From Locusta migratoria (taxonomy: Eukaryota > Arthropoda > Insecta > Orthoptera > Acrididae): 64,000 nucleotides of DNA. This document shows positions 31,967 through 43,477 of the stretch, piece after piece. Position numbers and translations under genes: made by a program. The notes beneath the pieces are model-generated. The model did no database searches. It saw only the letters and a list, made by a program, of their open reading frames with translations, and was not told where the DNA came from. Each line of letters begins with the position of its first letter. Positions within the stretch are counted from its first letter, which is position 1. The stretch is from positions 73,215,797-73,279,796 of the forward strand of contig CM048750.1 of the NCBI GenBank assembly GCA_026315105.1, read 5' to 3'.

Positions 31967-34195
31967 AACCTTATATTTATTAGCCTTGGAATGAGCTGTT
32001 GAGCAGAAGAGTCGATTGTGGGCTAGGCTAGCTGACAGACGTATGGCAACTGTGTTGTGTACTAAGGTTGAATTGGTCAGCAATGATTGTATTGAGTTTG
32101 ATTTATTTCACTCTATGAATACAAACGTATTATATTGGACGGTGATTCTGTATCAAGAGGAAGAGAATATTTGTATGGAACGGAATTGTATAAAACCATT
32201 GTATTATATTGAAGACTCAATAAAGGTATGTTTCATTAATTCAATAAATAACTTAATGATTACTAATTTTTCTTATTTCAGCTCAACCTCGTCCCTCATT
32301 TTCCTACTTGTGGCATTTTTGATTTCGTTGTATGGTATGTGTTGAGTTTTTTGAGAAAAAGATTTCCTTTTAAATGTAAATGTTCACATACCAGTAAAGT
32401 AATCAGTCCTTACATGCCACTGAATCTGACTGTCAGAAATAATGTTCACAGAAGTACAGATTGTTTTCCTTACAGTGCCTAATTTTGTTTGCTAAATCCG
32501 TTGCGCACATATGATTAGAGAAACTCCTTGATTTAAATAGAAAGACTTAATAAGAATAGGAAACTTTCACTTAACAAATTTTCATCAAGCTTTCACTTTC
32601 ACTTAATAAACATACAACAAGAAGCTTTCAACGTACTGAACCGAACCTGCGCTATCGGAGCTGGGAAATAGTTTAATTTCGGATGACTGTGTGCAAATTA
32701 CGTCCCAACTCCTACGTCTATCGATTCTGTCTGTGCATTTATTGTATCAAATAGAATAAAACAGACTAGCCTGAATAGATCAGGCACCTTATCTTGTGTA
32801 GCTGCTCCTTGCAGCACTGCAAATTATCAAATTAATGTAAGCTTTGGCCCTGTATCATGACTAGATGATTTTAAGCAAGGATAACATAGATATGAAAGGA
32901 GCAGCCACAAAATAAGGGGCAGGTATCGGATGACCCATAGACAACAGCAAAATTAGAGCTAAATGTATTTCCAGGGAACAACTGGTCAATTAAAATTTTT
33001 CACAATTTTGAGTGGGGTAGAGCAGGAGTATTTATTGCTAACTAAAACACGAAGCAGAATAACAACATATTAAACATACATAGATTTAACAGCAACTTTG
33101 GCTTGGCTGCCATAGTTTAACATTGGGCTCCAAAGGTATGAATTACTGACAGTATCAAATCGTAACTCTATCTGATCTCTTACATGTGAAAGACTTGCAA
33201 CCATACTAAGAGGACAGAAAGGACGCTTAAATGGTTTACCACCTTGAAGCTACTGGCATGCACAACCTACCATCGTTGTTACTTCAAAATAGGAGCAGAG
33301 GCAAGTTGTCTGAGGTAAAGGTTCGTATCCAATGCTTCTCAACACGTGGATGAAATTTTCAAAGTACAAGCCCACTTACAGAAATAATAATAAAATCGCT
33401 GGTATTTTCGGCCACACTCAAGTTAAATGAATTAATATTAATATTGCCCCCAAAACATGTGAACAAAATGGCCAAATAACAGTACTTCGTCTACATTGCT
33501 CAACACGTGGATGAGATTGCATGACACAAAGAGGCACAGTTAAATCACAGATAAATAAATTCAGACCAAAGGTCCATTGCATTACTCCATAGATATAAAA
33601 TAATTAATTTGAGCACTATTTCACTGAAAAGCATAGACTAGAGAAGACAAGAACAAGTTTGTAAGGGACTTGTCTAGAGGCAAACAGTCAGCTAAGTAAT
33701 TACCTCAAGAAAATTACAGTTAATGTTGAGGCACTGAGAAGTGCGCGGGCAGCAACAAATGAAACTAGACTGTCGAGGTTAATAATTATTAAAATTCCAT
33801 ACTTTACCAACTAAGACTCCTACATACAACTTGACTGCCTTTCCACTGCTCCCACGCTCTCCTGGCGACCGCCTTACATGTTCCCTTCTACTGACATCCT
33901 GCAACTTACCTCCCCTTTTCGTCATCTCCCTTGTCCTCACGCGAAACCGAACCAGATTTCGCGCCATGCGACGCCATTGGCTGATGGCCTCCCTGCCAAA
34001 GTCGGCGCCCAAGATACACCTGACGAACCAGCTATATTCGGTCACCGACTTTAGCTGCCCATATCCTCAGACAACCGACAACCTATCTCTACAAGCTCCA
34101 GTTCTTTGCAACTTACCACCACCTCAGTATACAGCATGCTCTCCTCTCGCTCTAAGAAAGGATGGGAAGGGAAGGGAAAGGAAGTATGGCGCAAG
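31967..34195. other. No recognised gene
   Basis: Open frames at 32016-32345 (109 codons) and 33831-34229 (132 codons) show no motif I know. The second sits just before an A-rich tail and may be the 3' part of an unclassified retroelement. No terminal repeats are seen. Confidence 0.4.
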
Positions 34196-34254
34196 TAAAA
34201 AAAAAAAAAAAATAAATAAAATAAAATAAAAATAAATAAATAAATAAATAAATT
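34196..34254 (+). repeat. A-rich tail / AAAT microsatellite
   Basis: Poly-A followed by AAATA units, a form common at retroelement 3' ends. Confidence 0.85.
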
Positions 34255-36429
34255 AGGAGAAATAAACAAACAAAACCCATTTATGTATCCTAGGATGATT
34301 GACCAACGGATTGATCACATGAATAGTCGCCATTTGAACGGCAAGTGATCTGATTTTAATTTTAGACTCCTTTTAAAACTAATAAAAGTCGTGAAGCGGA
34401 ACGACGGTTCCGTTTCAATATATGCGCCAAGTATTATGATGACTGGTCACTGGCTGTGGCATTACAGCTGTCAAATGATTAATAAAATTCATAACGATGA
34501 CATTCAGCTGTTTCTTTATTAGCTAAAAGCAACCGGTTTCCTTCACTCGATCATTCTCAAACCGACGTTGCCATAAACAGCCTATGGATTGTATAGTTAT
34601 GACTGATGTACCTTCTCGGTAATCTATTGTTTAAAATGTCATCTGTAAGGTTTGTCAACTGTCAAGCATATTTTTTTATTCATATGTCGGACTGGCTTAC
34701 TTTCATTGAAACCATGGATATCGTAAAACAAACGTACTGAAATGTTCACAGCAAGACATTTCCATTAGAAATGTACAGAAGGAAATCGCTTTGGAGTCTA
34801 ATTTAAGGAAGGCGAGAGTTACAGGTTTTTAACTGAATTTAAATGTACCCAATAACGATTGTAGTGACTCCTACCCATGTTGTTCCACTTGTCCGCAGCC
34901 TATACTGGATTCTAGCAAATGATCGAGCGTATTAATGCGTCCGCAGTCCGCACTGAAATGGTTAATTGCCTGATGGGGCGCATATACAATTACTTATATG
35001 GTGTCTGTTCTTTCCGGACGCTGCACTTTTCTGACTGTCATGATTTTCTCCGGTATGAGAGAAAAATTTACGCCACAGTTTATCTCCCACTATTAATTCA
35101 GCTCATATGGAGAAAGGTCCTGAGTAGGCTCCTCCATATGTACTATTCCTTTAAGAACCACAAAAATTGTTCGCAAGGGACACATTTGACCTCGGACGCT
35201 GGGAACCGCACGAAACCATGCTCAGAATAACAAGCAATCACAAACAAAACATTTCCATGCAAAACGCCAGACTTGTCTGCTAGCGCCACTAGTTGGGTGA
35301 TACTGCAACTGCACTAACCAGTGCTGTAGTTGCACGAATGATATAGCTGCAGTACGTCTTTGTCTCTTGGAGTGTTCGCTAGCGAGTTACTGTGTAAACT
35401 GTGTACGGTGCAGTGATATTATGAAGAGAATTAATCCTATGCATGTGGTACAAACATTAGGGACCAAGTTGCGACGTGCTGAATGTGGAAATGACATCGG
35501 AGCCGAGGATATGGACTTCACGCATATATTATATAACATAATAATTAAAAAAAAAAAAAGAAAAAAAAAAGAAAAGAAACCGCCCTGACGTGTTTTACGG
35601 CCCACTTTAGATTTGTTGTTTTATAAGTTTTTGCAAACATTTCGTACAAAAATAATAATCTAAATAATAAAAAAATAATTAATCAGAGTGTCTGAAACCC
35701 TTTTAGGAAAAAAAATCAGGTAGTAGTGGGTTTCGAACCACTGACCTTCAGCGTCGCCGTCCAACGCATTGCCTACTACGCAACGAATAACATAAGTCGC
35801 GTTCATTAATTTCATACTATTGATGGCCGTTGTTCACTGATGCTAATATGGCATTTGTAGACACTAGATTATCATTTATCGTACAGAAAACGACGTCTTT
35901 TTGTTAATTCTTCAGTGCGCCATTGCTTTGAAATGACAACATGTAAGTTACAATAAGAAAATCATCAAATACGCAACGCAAGATGGCGTATGCCAGAGAG
36001 AGTTCTGTGCGAGGAATGTCACGTGACATCTACCAACGGCTGGTTTTCGTTAATTCAATGGAGAGTGTCAAAACTCCGTTATTTTTGCAAATATCTCTCA
36101 AACGATACGAGATATGTAAAAAAGGGAACAAAGTTGTAGAGAATTTTGTCCTCTACAAATTTGGTTATTCAATTTTCGTTTCAGATGAATGGTTAAGCCG
36201 TTATTTTCATTTAAATTTCGAGCTGTCAAAAGACGATCGCAGAAGCTCACTTTTAGTGTTACTACCGTAACCTAAAGTGGGCCAAAATGTAATGGCGACG
36301 ACACAGAAATACACGTTTCGCTGGATAGATATACGGAATTTGGACAGTCGAGGAACCTGAACCTGATAATGCGTCCTCAAGGAGTACACGACATTCATCT
36401 GCAGAACAACAGCAACAGTCAGCCCACAC
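34255..36429. other. No recognised gene; A-rich patch and a tRNA-like stretch
   Basis: Contains an A-rich tract at 35547-35580. The remainder gives short frames without motifs. Confidence 0.45.
35720..35785 (-). other. tRNA-like sequence (pseudogene or SINE head)
   Basis: On the minus strand TAGTAGGCAATGCGTTGGAC resembles an A box, and GTGGTTCGAAACCCAC resembles a T arm, at tRNA spacing. The ends do not pair as an acceptor stem, so I do not call a functional tRNA. Confidence 0.35.
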
Positions 36430-36845
36430 AAAGATGTTACGCTGAAGATCTTGCGACTGAAAACAACTAAATATTGTCAACCCCTTGGTGTTTATTTATT
36501 TCGGCAATATAAACTCTATATCAGAAGGATTACTGATTTTGTAAGCCTGCAAGTTGCCAAACCACTAGTGAAAGCAGATGATCGTTATTTCATCGTGAAA
36601 CTTCACTCTTTGATTTACAAACAATTTGCTGCATCTACGTATAAGCCTGTGTTGCAATATGCTTGACGAAAGCCAGGTTATGACACTGACATACCGGCAT
36701 CATTATTTGAAAATGTAATTAGTGTGGCTTTGGATACTGGTCTGCGTGGATTCAAAAGTGATTTGGAATGTGATAAAAGTGGCTTAGTGAGGGGTGCACA
36801 TTATTCTCGCCCTCTTTGTTTTAACCACTTAATCGAAATCCATTG
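36430..36845 (+). pseudogene. Transposon-associated protein C-terminus (uncertain)
   Basis: The frame reads VKLHSLIYKQFAASTYKPVL and QYA, a stop, then RKPGYDTDIPASLFENVISV, GLRGFKSDLECDKSGLVRGA and CFNHLIE. It reminds me of a cysteine-rich tail found in uncharacterised insect transposon proteins (a YAW-KxGY block, then a C-terminal CFxH block). I am not certain of the family and cannot name it. One in-frame stop (TGA at about 36664) interrupts it. Confidence 0.35.
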
Positions 36846-36989
36846 TAGTGGTGGCATCAAGTTTGTGCAGTGATATACATCGAGATATTGACGTGCGCGA
36901 GTCTAACAAAGATATTATGTGAATGTAATCTCTGTTCGACTCGCGTACGTCGATATCTCGATGTATACCACTGCACAAACTTGATGCCC

Positions 36990-37319
36990 CTCTGCTCAGT
37001 ACTGTATATGGGCCGTCATATGGCGATTGTAGAGGCTTACGCACCGCATCATGTCGAATGAACACTTGTCTGCAGTTCGACAAATCTGCAAAGATGAATG
37101 GGCGGTGAGTACCTTGTTCTCTTGTTGTAACAGGCCGAAATTTTCGTATGTGTGAGCGTAGTTTCCTGACAAAGTATGACGCATCAACGATAGTGTCTGG
37201 CATGTTACAGAGTAACTCGGCAAGTAGTCGAATAGGTTGCCCATAGACCATGTCAGATGGTTGTTTTCAGATCGTCTTTGATGGCTGTGCGTAGGCCCAG
37301 TAATACGATCGGTAATGTT
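36990..37319 (-). pseudogene. Gypsy integrase C-terminus
   Basis: The minus-strand reading begins LPIVLLGLRTAIKDDLKTT and, after a stop, continues MVYGQPIRLLAELLCN. It then gives YFVRKLRSHIRKFRPV and a tail with CRQVFIRHDAVRKPLQSPYD followed by GPYTVLSRG. These are the conserved blocks after the integrase core in Ty3/gypsy Pol proteins (LLGxRxAxKxD, YGxPxRLP, VFVRxDxVxxPLxxPYDGPY). The DDE core itself is not present. It lies between the LTR fragments and cannot function. Confidence 0.82.
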
Positions 37320-37322
37320 GCC

Positions 37323-37372
37323 ACTGACTCCAGATCAGAAGGTTGCGTGTTCATATCACGTCGGGGTAACCA
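37323..37372 (+). other. 3' half of tRNA-Trp with CCA (reverse-transcribed primer)
   Basis: The sequence includes GACTCCAGATCAGAAGG (anticodon CCA context), GGTTGCGTGTTCATATCACG and CGGGGTAACCA. It matches an insect tRNA-Trp from the anticodon arm through the added CCA, as I remember it. A primer-binding site usually copies only about 18 bases; here about 50 bases are present. Confidence 0.75.
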
Positions 37373-37739
37373 AAAAATGTTGCGACTCGTAATAAATTAG
37401 TTTAACAGCAACATTTCTTGGGTAACATAAACGTATATTTCCATCACAGAATACAGAAACAAAAACTGACCAAAAGAAGAATAAACACATATAGCAATAG
37501 CAAAGATATTATGTGAATGTAATCTCTGTTCGACTCGCGCACGTCGATATCTCGATGTATACCACTGCACAAACTTGATGCCACCACTACACCATCGTTT
37601 GCACTTTGAGGAATAATATAAGCACTTTGAGGTGTGGCACTGCTATATATGTGTGTTTTGCGCTATTATAAAAGTACTTTAAGCAGAGAGTTTTTGTCGC
37701 TGCTGATTGAATAAGTAGTGATTCTCCGATGCCATTAAA

Positions 37740-39360
37740 TCAATATACATATATAAAAATGGAACATGGGACGTGTGTCCGTATATTTCACTTGGTAGCT
37801 AAAATTATTCATAGCAGACCAATGGTGGTTATGCATGAGAGTAGCCTTTAGGTACGCGGTGTGCACTATGGTGTTTTGGTTGCGGTGTGTGGCGGTGGCT
37901 GAGTGTGGCGAACAAAAATCCGTGAAATGTGGAGTAATACGACGATCAACAGATGCTCAAAGATAAAAAGACTCAAAGATAAAACACTGAGAAACACAGG
38001 CATACATTAACTGAGCATTAACTACACTGGCAATATACCAATGATCTCAATATAAACACTGGAAAGACAACTGTATTGCTTAGGATGAAAATACTGAGAG
38101 AGAGACAAATATACGTCGAGCGTCACAATACATGGTACCATCTCCATATTATCTTTGAGCTCACTGCAATACACAGACTGTAGACATACGTTTAATGTAT
38201 GTCTATGACGAAAAGATCGTAAGTCATAGGTTACTTTGGTTTAGCGGACAGAATCGCAACAGATTAATACCATTCCGTTAGGTGAGTAATCTTATAATAT
38301 ATATAGAAAATAGAGGTGTTTGTGCCTATATTTCACTCTGTAGCCAAAACTACACATCGTAAACTAATAGTGTTTATATGTGGTAGTAGGCATCAGTCTC
38401 CCGATGTGCACTATCGTGGGATATAGTTAATAACGATAAGGGGGTGGAAGATATGGGAGTTGAATATTATATAAATTTGTACGTCTGACTTCCAATATTT
38501 TGATCTTCAGCAAAAACCATACAGTAGAGACGAACCATCTCTCTGTGATGTTGTAGTACAAAGTCTTCCGTTGTACACCATAGCAGTTCCGTGTCGATAT
38601 CTATAAGATGGTGGAAGATATAGTGGTTGAAAGCCGTTAGCTTATATAAAATTCGGACTGAAGACCAGCAATGACTTTTGACACTATAATAGCAAAGAGG
38701 TTATATACAGCGAATGTGATGCACATTCTTCAGTTGTTTTTCTGCAACAAGCGTACGAATAAAGAAAAATAAGTGTATATTTCAGTTTGAAAAGTAAAAC
38801 TACCAAGAAAGATGCCAAAGCACAAGAAAAAAATTTCGCGCTTTCGATCCGTTTTTAAGCGAGAGAAAACGGCGCTGAAAACTGAATCTACATACGATAG
38901 ATACTTGAAATTTGTAGACATTGTTTATCTTACACTGTAGGCATAGGGGATGATTGATTTTTTGAAAATACGTTGCTATTAAGGCAATTTTGAAGCAAGA
39001 AATACAAAACTTTGGATTTAGATTTTTTATTGAAATTTTAAAAACTCGTGTTCCTATATTTTTGGAAATGCAAATATTAAGAGGATGAAATAAGGGAATA
39101 TCTTTTAAGGGTGCTACTAAAGACTATTTTGATACTAGAAACGCAAAAATTTGGATTTGGAAACTTAGTAAGAATTTAAAAAAATCTGGATGTTTTTAAT
39201 TCTGACATCAATGGTGCAACAGGGGGTGGCAATTTGCATTACAATACACGATTAGAAAAGCGTTTTTAAAGCTAAATCTATGAAAATTTATATTTATCAG
39301 TAGAAACAACCAATGCAGAACATCCAGTCCACGCGTGCGAAGCAGCGGGAATTAAGCTAG
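37740..39360 (+). mobile_element. Helitron candidate, non-autonomous
   Basis: The proposed left end is TC at 37740, preceded by A, followed by AATATACATATATAAAAATG. The right end reads CCACGCGTGCGAAGCAGCGG and then AATTAAGCTAG with a T after it, a style typical of Helitron 3' ends (CTAG before T, GC hairpin just inside). A second 5'-like start lies at about 38297, so two copies may be nested. No Rep/helicase coding sequence. Confidence 0.45.
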
Positions 39361-40450
39361 TTACATATAATTTCCTTCCTATGCTGTTGAATCTTGTTAC
39401 TTTGTTTCTTTCTGTTAAAATGTTACCTGAGGTACAATGAACGTTTTGTATGGAAATGGCGCACACCATTGACTTGTTTATGATTGCCTGTTATTCCAAG
39501 CAAGGTTTCGTATGGTTCCGAGAGTTCGAGATTATCCCTTCTCACAGTGACAACGGCGGATATGGAGGCATATGATTGCTTACTAACCCATAGATGGGAT
39601 AACGATGGTAGTCATTAATAGTGACGTCATCATTAACACTGCACTGTAACAAGCGGATTATATATGTAGAAGCAGGAATATTTCTTTGAATGCGAGCATT
39701 CTTATTCCGCCAGTTACCAGAGCTACTCAAGAATTAGACAACAAAGGAAAGAGAGCTTATTCTGCTCGGGTGTCCGTGCCTCCGCGGGACGAGATATTTT
39801 TCGCTTTTGCCTCGGTCCTTAGCTCATCATCTTAATCATAAGTAGATTAGTCTTCCCCGACCCGGCAGAGTTCGTTCCTTGTCTCCGAAAACATCTTGTT
39901 TCCTCGGAAGGAGAAGAAATACAAAAGCACGGTACAAAACTTTCTTGTACATTTTCTTTGAAGTTTTTCCTCTGGGATGTTATTAAGCGGGAGGAAACTT
40001 TTTAATTACTTAAGAAACATTTTGGTTGTTTCTCCGAGGAGAGAAGCCGAGCGTAGCGGGCGCAACCCGAGGGCATCGCCGACGCCAGCGCTGCCTGGCG
40101 GTGGTTGCGCGCACTGCTCCCTCCCGCAGTTCCATCCGCCCCAGCCGCGCCTCAATTAGTCTCGGGTGAGTCGTCCGCAGTCGTTGCGGTCCACGGCACC
40201 GCAGTTTCACTCTAATTGGCATATTGGCTGCGTTTTTAAAAAATCACTAAGTAAGTTCGTTAATGAGGAGAAAGAGAAAGAAATCCAACAGACTTTCGTT
40301 GTCGTTTATGTTGTCTCATCATTGCACCAGTTTTGTGCCACTTACGGAATGTGACAAAGAAAGTAGATGACATAGGGTGTTTCGGTTTAAGTTTTTAAAG
40401 GAATATTTATTTGATAGTTGAGCACAGAATTATTACTCTTTCTGAGCGTT
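39361..40450. other. GC-rich, CpG-containing stretch; possible host sequence
   Basis: Around 40040-40215 the sequence is clearly GC-rich and CpG-rich compared with its surroundings, and includes GGTGAGT at 40165-40171, a good splice-donor match on the plus strand. The short frames here have no motif. It could be a 5' exon or a promoter-type CpG patch. Confidence 0.3.
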
Positions 40451-41440
40451 AACAAATCTACATGGGATACTCTGGAAATCACATTTAAGTGCCTGGCAGA
40501 GGGTTCATCGAACCACCATTATCCTATTTATCTCTATTTATCCTATCATTCTCGAATAGCGCGCGGGAAGGAATAACACCTGAATCTCTCCGTTCGAGCT
40601 CTGATTTCCCGTATTTTATTCTGATGATCATTTCTACCTGTGTAAGTGGGGGTCAACAATATATTTTCGCATTCGGAGGAGAATGTTGGCGATTGGAGTT
40701 CCGTAAGTAGCCCACGCCGCGGCGATAAGCGCAGTTGTTGTAATGATTCCCATCCCAGGTCCTGTATCATTTCCGTAACGCTGTTTCCCCTGTATCGTGT
40801 CAATAGGAAACGAGCTCTTTCGATGTCCTCCGTCAAACCCACCTGATAAGGATCCCACACTGGGCAGCAATACTCCAAAAATGGACGGACAAGCGTAGTA
40901 TATGCAGTTTCTTTTGTAGTTCTGTTGCATCTTTTAAGGGTTCTGTCAATAAAAAGCAGTCTCTGGTTCGCATTTTATCTATCTGTTCTTCCCAGTTTAA
41001 GTCTGAAGTAGTAATAATTCCTAGGTATTTTGTGGAGTTTACGGCCTTCACTTTTGATTGATTTATCTTGTAAACAAATTTTAACGGACTTCTTTTCGTA
41101 CTCATGTGGACGACTTCACACTTCTCATTATTTAGAGTCAATTGCCAATTTTACACCATAGTGATATCTTATTCAGATCGTTCTGCAGTTAGTTTTTATG
41201 AGTTTACTAGACGGTAAATGACGACGTCATCTGCAAACAACCTAAGAGAGATACTTAGATTTTCCCCTAAATCGTTTATGTAAATAAGGAACAGCAGAGG
41301 ACCAATAACACTACGCTGTGAAACGCCTTACCATCGATTACTACGAACTGTGTCCTCTCTGACAGGAAATCCCCTATCCAGTCGCAAATTTGAGGCGATA
41401 TACCATAACCATGCAATTTGATTAAAAGCCGTAGGTTATC
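40451..41440 (-). pseudogene. CR1-like LINE, 5'-truncated
   Basis: The same family as the LINE at 6448. On the minus strand it starts in the RT (YGISPQICDWIGDFLSERTQ), loses frame around the catalytic box, then gives LTLNNEKCEVVHMSTKR, VKAVNSTKYLGIITTSDLNW, MEYCCPVWDPYQVGLTEDIE, SVTEMIQDLGWESLQQLRLS and RTERFRCYSFPRAIRE. The 3' end carries TCGAACCACC/TGCCAGGCAC and the CTACATG-type tail. Several frameshifts. A mariner-type element abuts it at 41441. Confidence 0.85.
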
Positions 41441-41900
41441 TACGAGGGCAAGTCCGGAAGTGCCGATTTTTTCTTAAGAGAAAGCTTTATTTTACGGACT
41501 TTTATACCAATAAGTAGTACACCCTTTCAGTTTTTAACTACTTTTCAATATAATTTCTATTCACAATGAATAAAATGTCAAACCAATTTACGAGTTTCGA
41601 AATCCCTTCTGTGTAAAACTCTACCACCCCTATGTGTAGCCATTGACTGATTTGTGGAAACTGCTTTGACAGTGGAACGGTGATTCTCTCTGACCGATTC
41701 ATCCACTCTTTCAATATGTTCATCATTCGCAACACTTCGTTCTTCATCACAGACTTTAATGCATCCGTCTGAAATGCACATCAACGTTGAACAAGAGTGT
41801 CTCTCATAATGTTTTCGTACACTACAGTATTCTTACGATGAAATACTGCTGCTGTCACTTAGTCGCGACACTCACTGCTGTGAAAGTTGCTACCAACTGA
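41441..41900 (-). mobile_element. Internally deleted mariner-like element
   Basis: The left end reads TACGAGGGCAAGTCCGGAAG. On the minus strand an N-terminal transposase piece (CDEERSVANDEHIERVDESV, RENHRSTVKAVS) is joined almost directly to the C-terminal piece (EFYTEGISKLVNWFDILF, then NRNYIEK and a stop near 41538). The catalytic DD(34)D core between them is missing. The right terminus is not identified, so the end coordinate is approximate. Confidence 0.6.
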
Positions 41901-42071
41901 GAGTTGCTAGTGGTGAGCATCCTACTCCGCTGAAAGTAAGGGAATATAAACAGACGACAAACATTAATTCCTGTTGTGTGTGGTCTGTTGTTTTCTGATA
42001 GGCACTTTCTTTTACGTGTAAAAATTCGATGTTGGGCCTAATGATTCGAACATTTTGCCACTTTACACTTT

Positions 42072-42231
42072 TGACAGCGGCTGTTCGCCGACGGGAGTTC
42101 GAGTCCCCACTCGGGCCTGGGTGTTTGTGTTGTCCTTAGGTTAGTTTACCTTAGTTTAAGTAGTTTGTAAGCTACGGACTAATAACCTAGCAGTTGAGTC
42201 CGATAGATTTACAAATATTGGAACATTTTTT
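42072..42231 (+). mobile_element. tRNA-derived SINE, 5'-truncated
   Basis: Begins in the middle of the tRNA-like head (GGCTGTTCGCCGACGGGAGT), with B box GAGTTCGAGTCC and the full body. Confidence 0.85.
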
Positions 42232-42719
42232 AAAATACTTTTGAGTGTAATTAGTTTTGCTTATAAATGGAATGTCTTGCCGTTCGTGGTTGTGGTTATA
42301 GGTGTCCCTTCTCACAATGATAACGGCGAATATGGAGCAATGATTGTAGAATTGATTTCTGCTTTGTTGGGAAACTGTTTTTTGCTTTCGATGTTCTATT
42401 GTCACGTTTGTGAGGATGTTCCTTCAGCTACAGCTTTAGGGGCTGAACAGGTACATTAGATAATATAGATATTGCATTCCATAAAATGATGTTCAGTACT
42501 TACCGATTTGACCTTGACGTTTCTAAGTAAAAATCCGACGTTTTCTGTTGTTTATTAGCTGTGTTTATTCTTAGTAGAAAATGAAAGTCTTCATTAAAAA
42601 GTCGTAGATTTCAAGATTATCTTAAATACATTGTCCTGCAATGTACCGTTTCATACCATCTAATGGTTCTTAGGGAAACCTAATGAAGACAAATATTGAG
42701 TTATTTTGAAGTTATTCAA

Positions 42720-42860
42720 ATGTTCAAATGTCTGTAAATCTACCGGACCAAACTGCGTGGTCATCAGTCAGTAGTTTACAAACTACTTAAACCTAGGTAA
42801 ACTAACCTAAGAACAACACACACACACCCATGCCCTAGGGAGGACTCGAACCTCCGACGG
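42720..42860 (-). mobile_element. tRNA-derived SINE, head replaced
   Basis: The minus-strand 3' tail and body run up to the B box (ACTCGAACCTCCGAC on the plus strand), where a plus-strand SINE begins. The remaining head is not found on the other side. Confidence 0.82.
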
Positions 42861-43032
42861 CCGGCCGCGGTGGCCGAGGGGACTGAGGCGCTCCAGTCAC
42901 GGTCTGCGCGGCCACTACGGTCGGGGGTTCGAATCCCCCCTCGGGCATGGATATTTGTGCCGTCCTTAGTATTAGCTAGTTCGTAAGTAGTTTGTAAGTT
43001 TAGGGACTGATAACCCCGTAGTTAAGTCCCAT
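42861..43032 (+). mobile_element. tRNA-derived SINE, joined head-to-head with another SINE
   Basis: A well preserved head (GGCCGCGGTGGCCGAGGGGA, B box GGGTTCGAATCC) and body, ending early at AAGTCCCAT without the usual ACAAACATTTGAA tail. Confidence 0.9.
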
Positions 43033-43477
43033 ATATATAAAAAGTGTATGTTAAAATCAATTTGGACGACATTGTTCACATTCATCCGATATAGTATTTA
43101 GTAATGTACCTTGCAAGCCGCTTGAAGCTGTGCTTTCGTGGCGTATGACAAAATCATTGAGGGTGTCGTGACTGTATACGTTAGACTGTGGGTGCCACTT
43201 GTTTTGCCCACAGAAATCGTATTCCTCCAGATACCTCACACTTGTTGGCATGATCCTCTGCTACTATACACTTTTTAAACGCTTTAATTGAAAAGAGATG
43301 TGGCCGAATACAACCTCACAGTTATACTGACTGGAGCATACTGAACCAGGCTACACAATCAAATAAAGCTGGTGGCGGTAGTGGGCAGTGGCACTGATTC
43401 GCATGACCAGACCGGAACTTCCTTTTCGAATCAGTCTTCAATTTTTTTTTTCAGAGAGTGTCAGCATGGAGTTGTAA

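Larger units (their letters stand above)
36846..37593 (-). mobile_element. Rearranged gypsy-type LTR retrotransposon
   Basis: On the minus strand the order is: an LTR of about 220 bases (37593-37373); a 50-base copy complementary to the 3' half of tRNA-Trp including CCA (37372-37323); then directly the C-terminal integrase (about 37319-36990); then the first about 85 bases of the LTR again (36987-36903) joined to an inverted copy of its start (36846-36903). Gag, protease, RT, RNase H and most of the integrase are missing. The element is a deletion derivative. Confidence 0.75.

Noticed and set aside
32016..32345. 109-codon plus-strand frame ending in a hydrophobic segment
   Set aside because: No recognisable family and low-complexity composition; not supported as a gene.
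33831..34229. 132-codon frame before an A-rich tail
   Set aside because: Proline- and leucine-rich without motifs; the lysine-rich end is the A-rich repeat.
42861..42960. tRNA gene calls over SINE heads
   Set aside because: A and B boxes are present, but each is followed by the fixed SINE body and many have target duplications, so they are SINEs and not functional tRNA genes.
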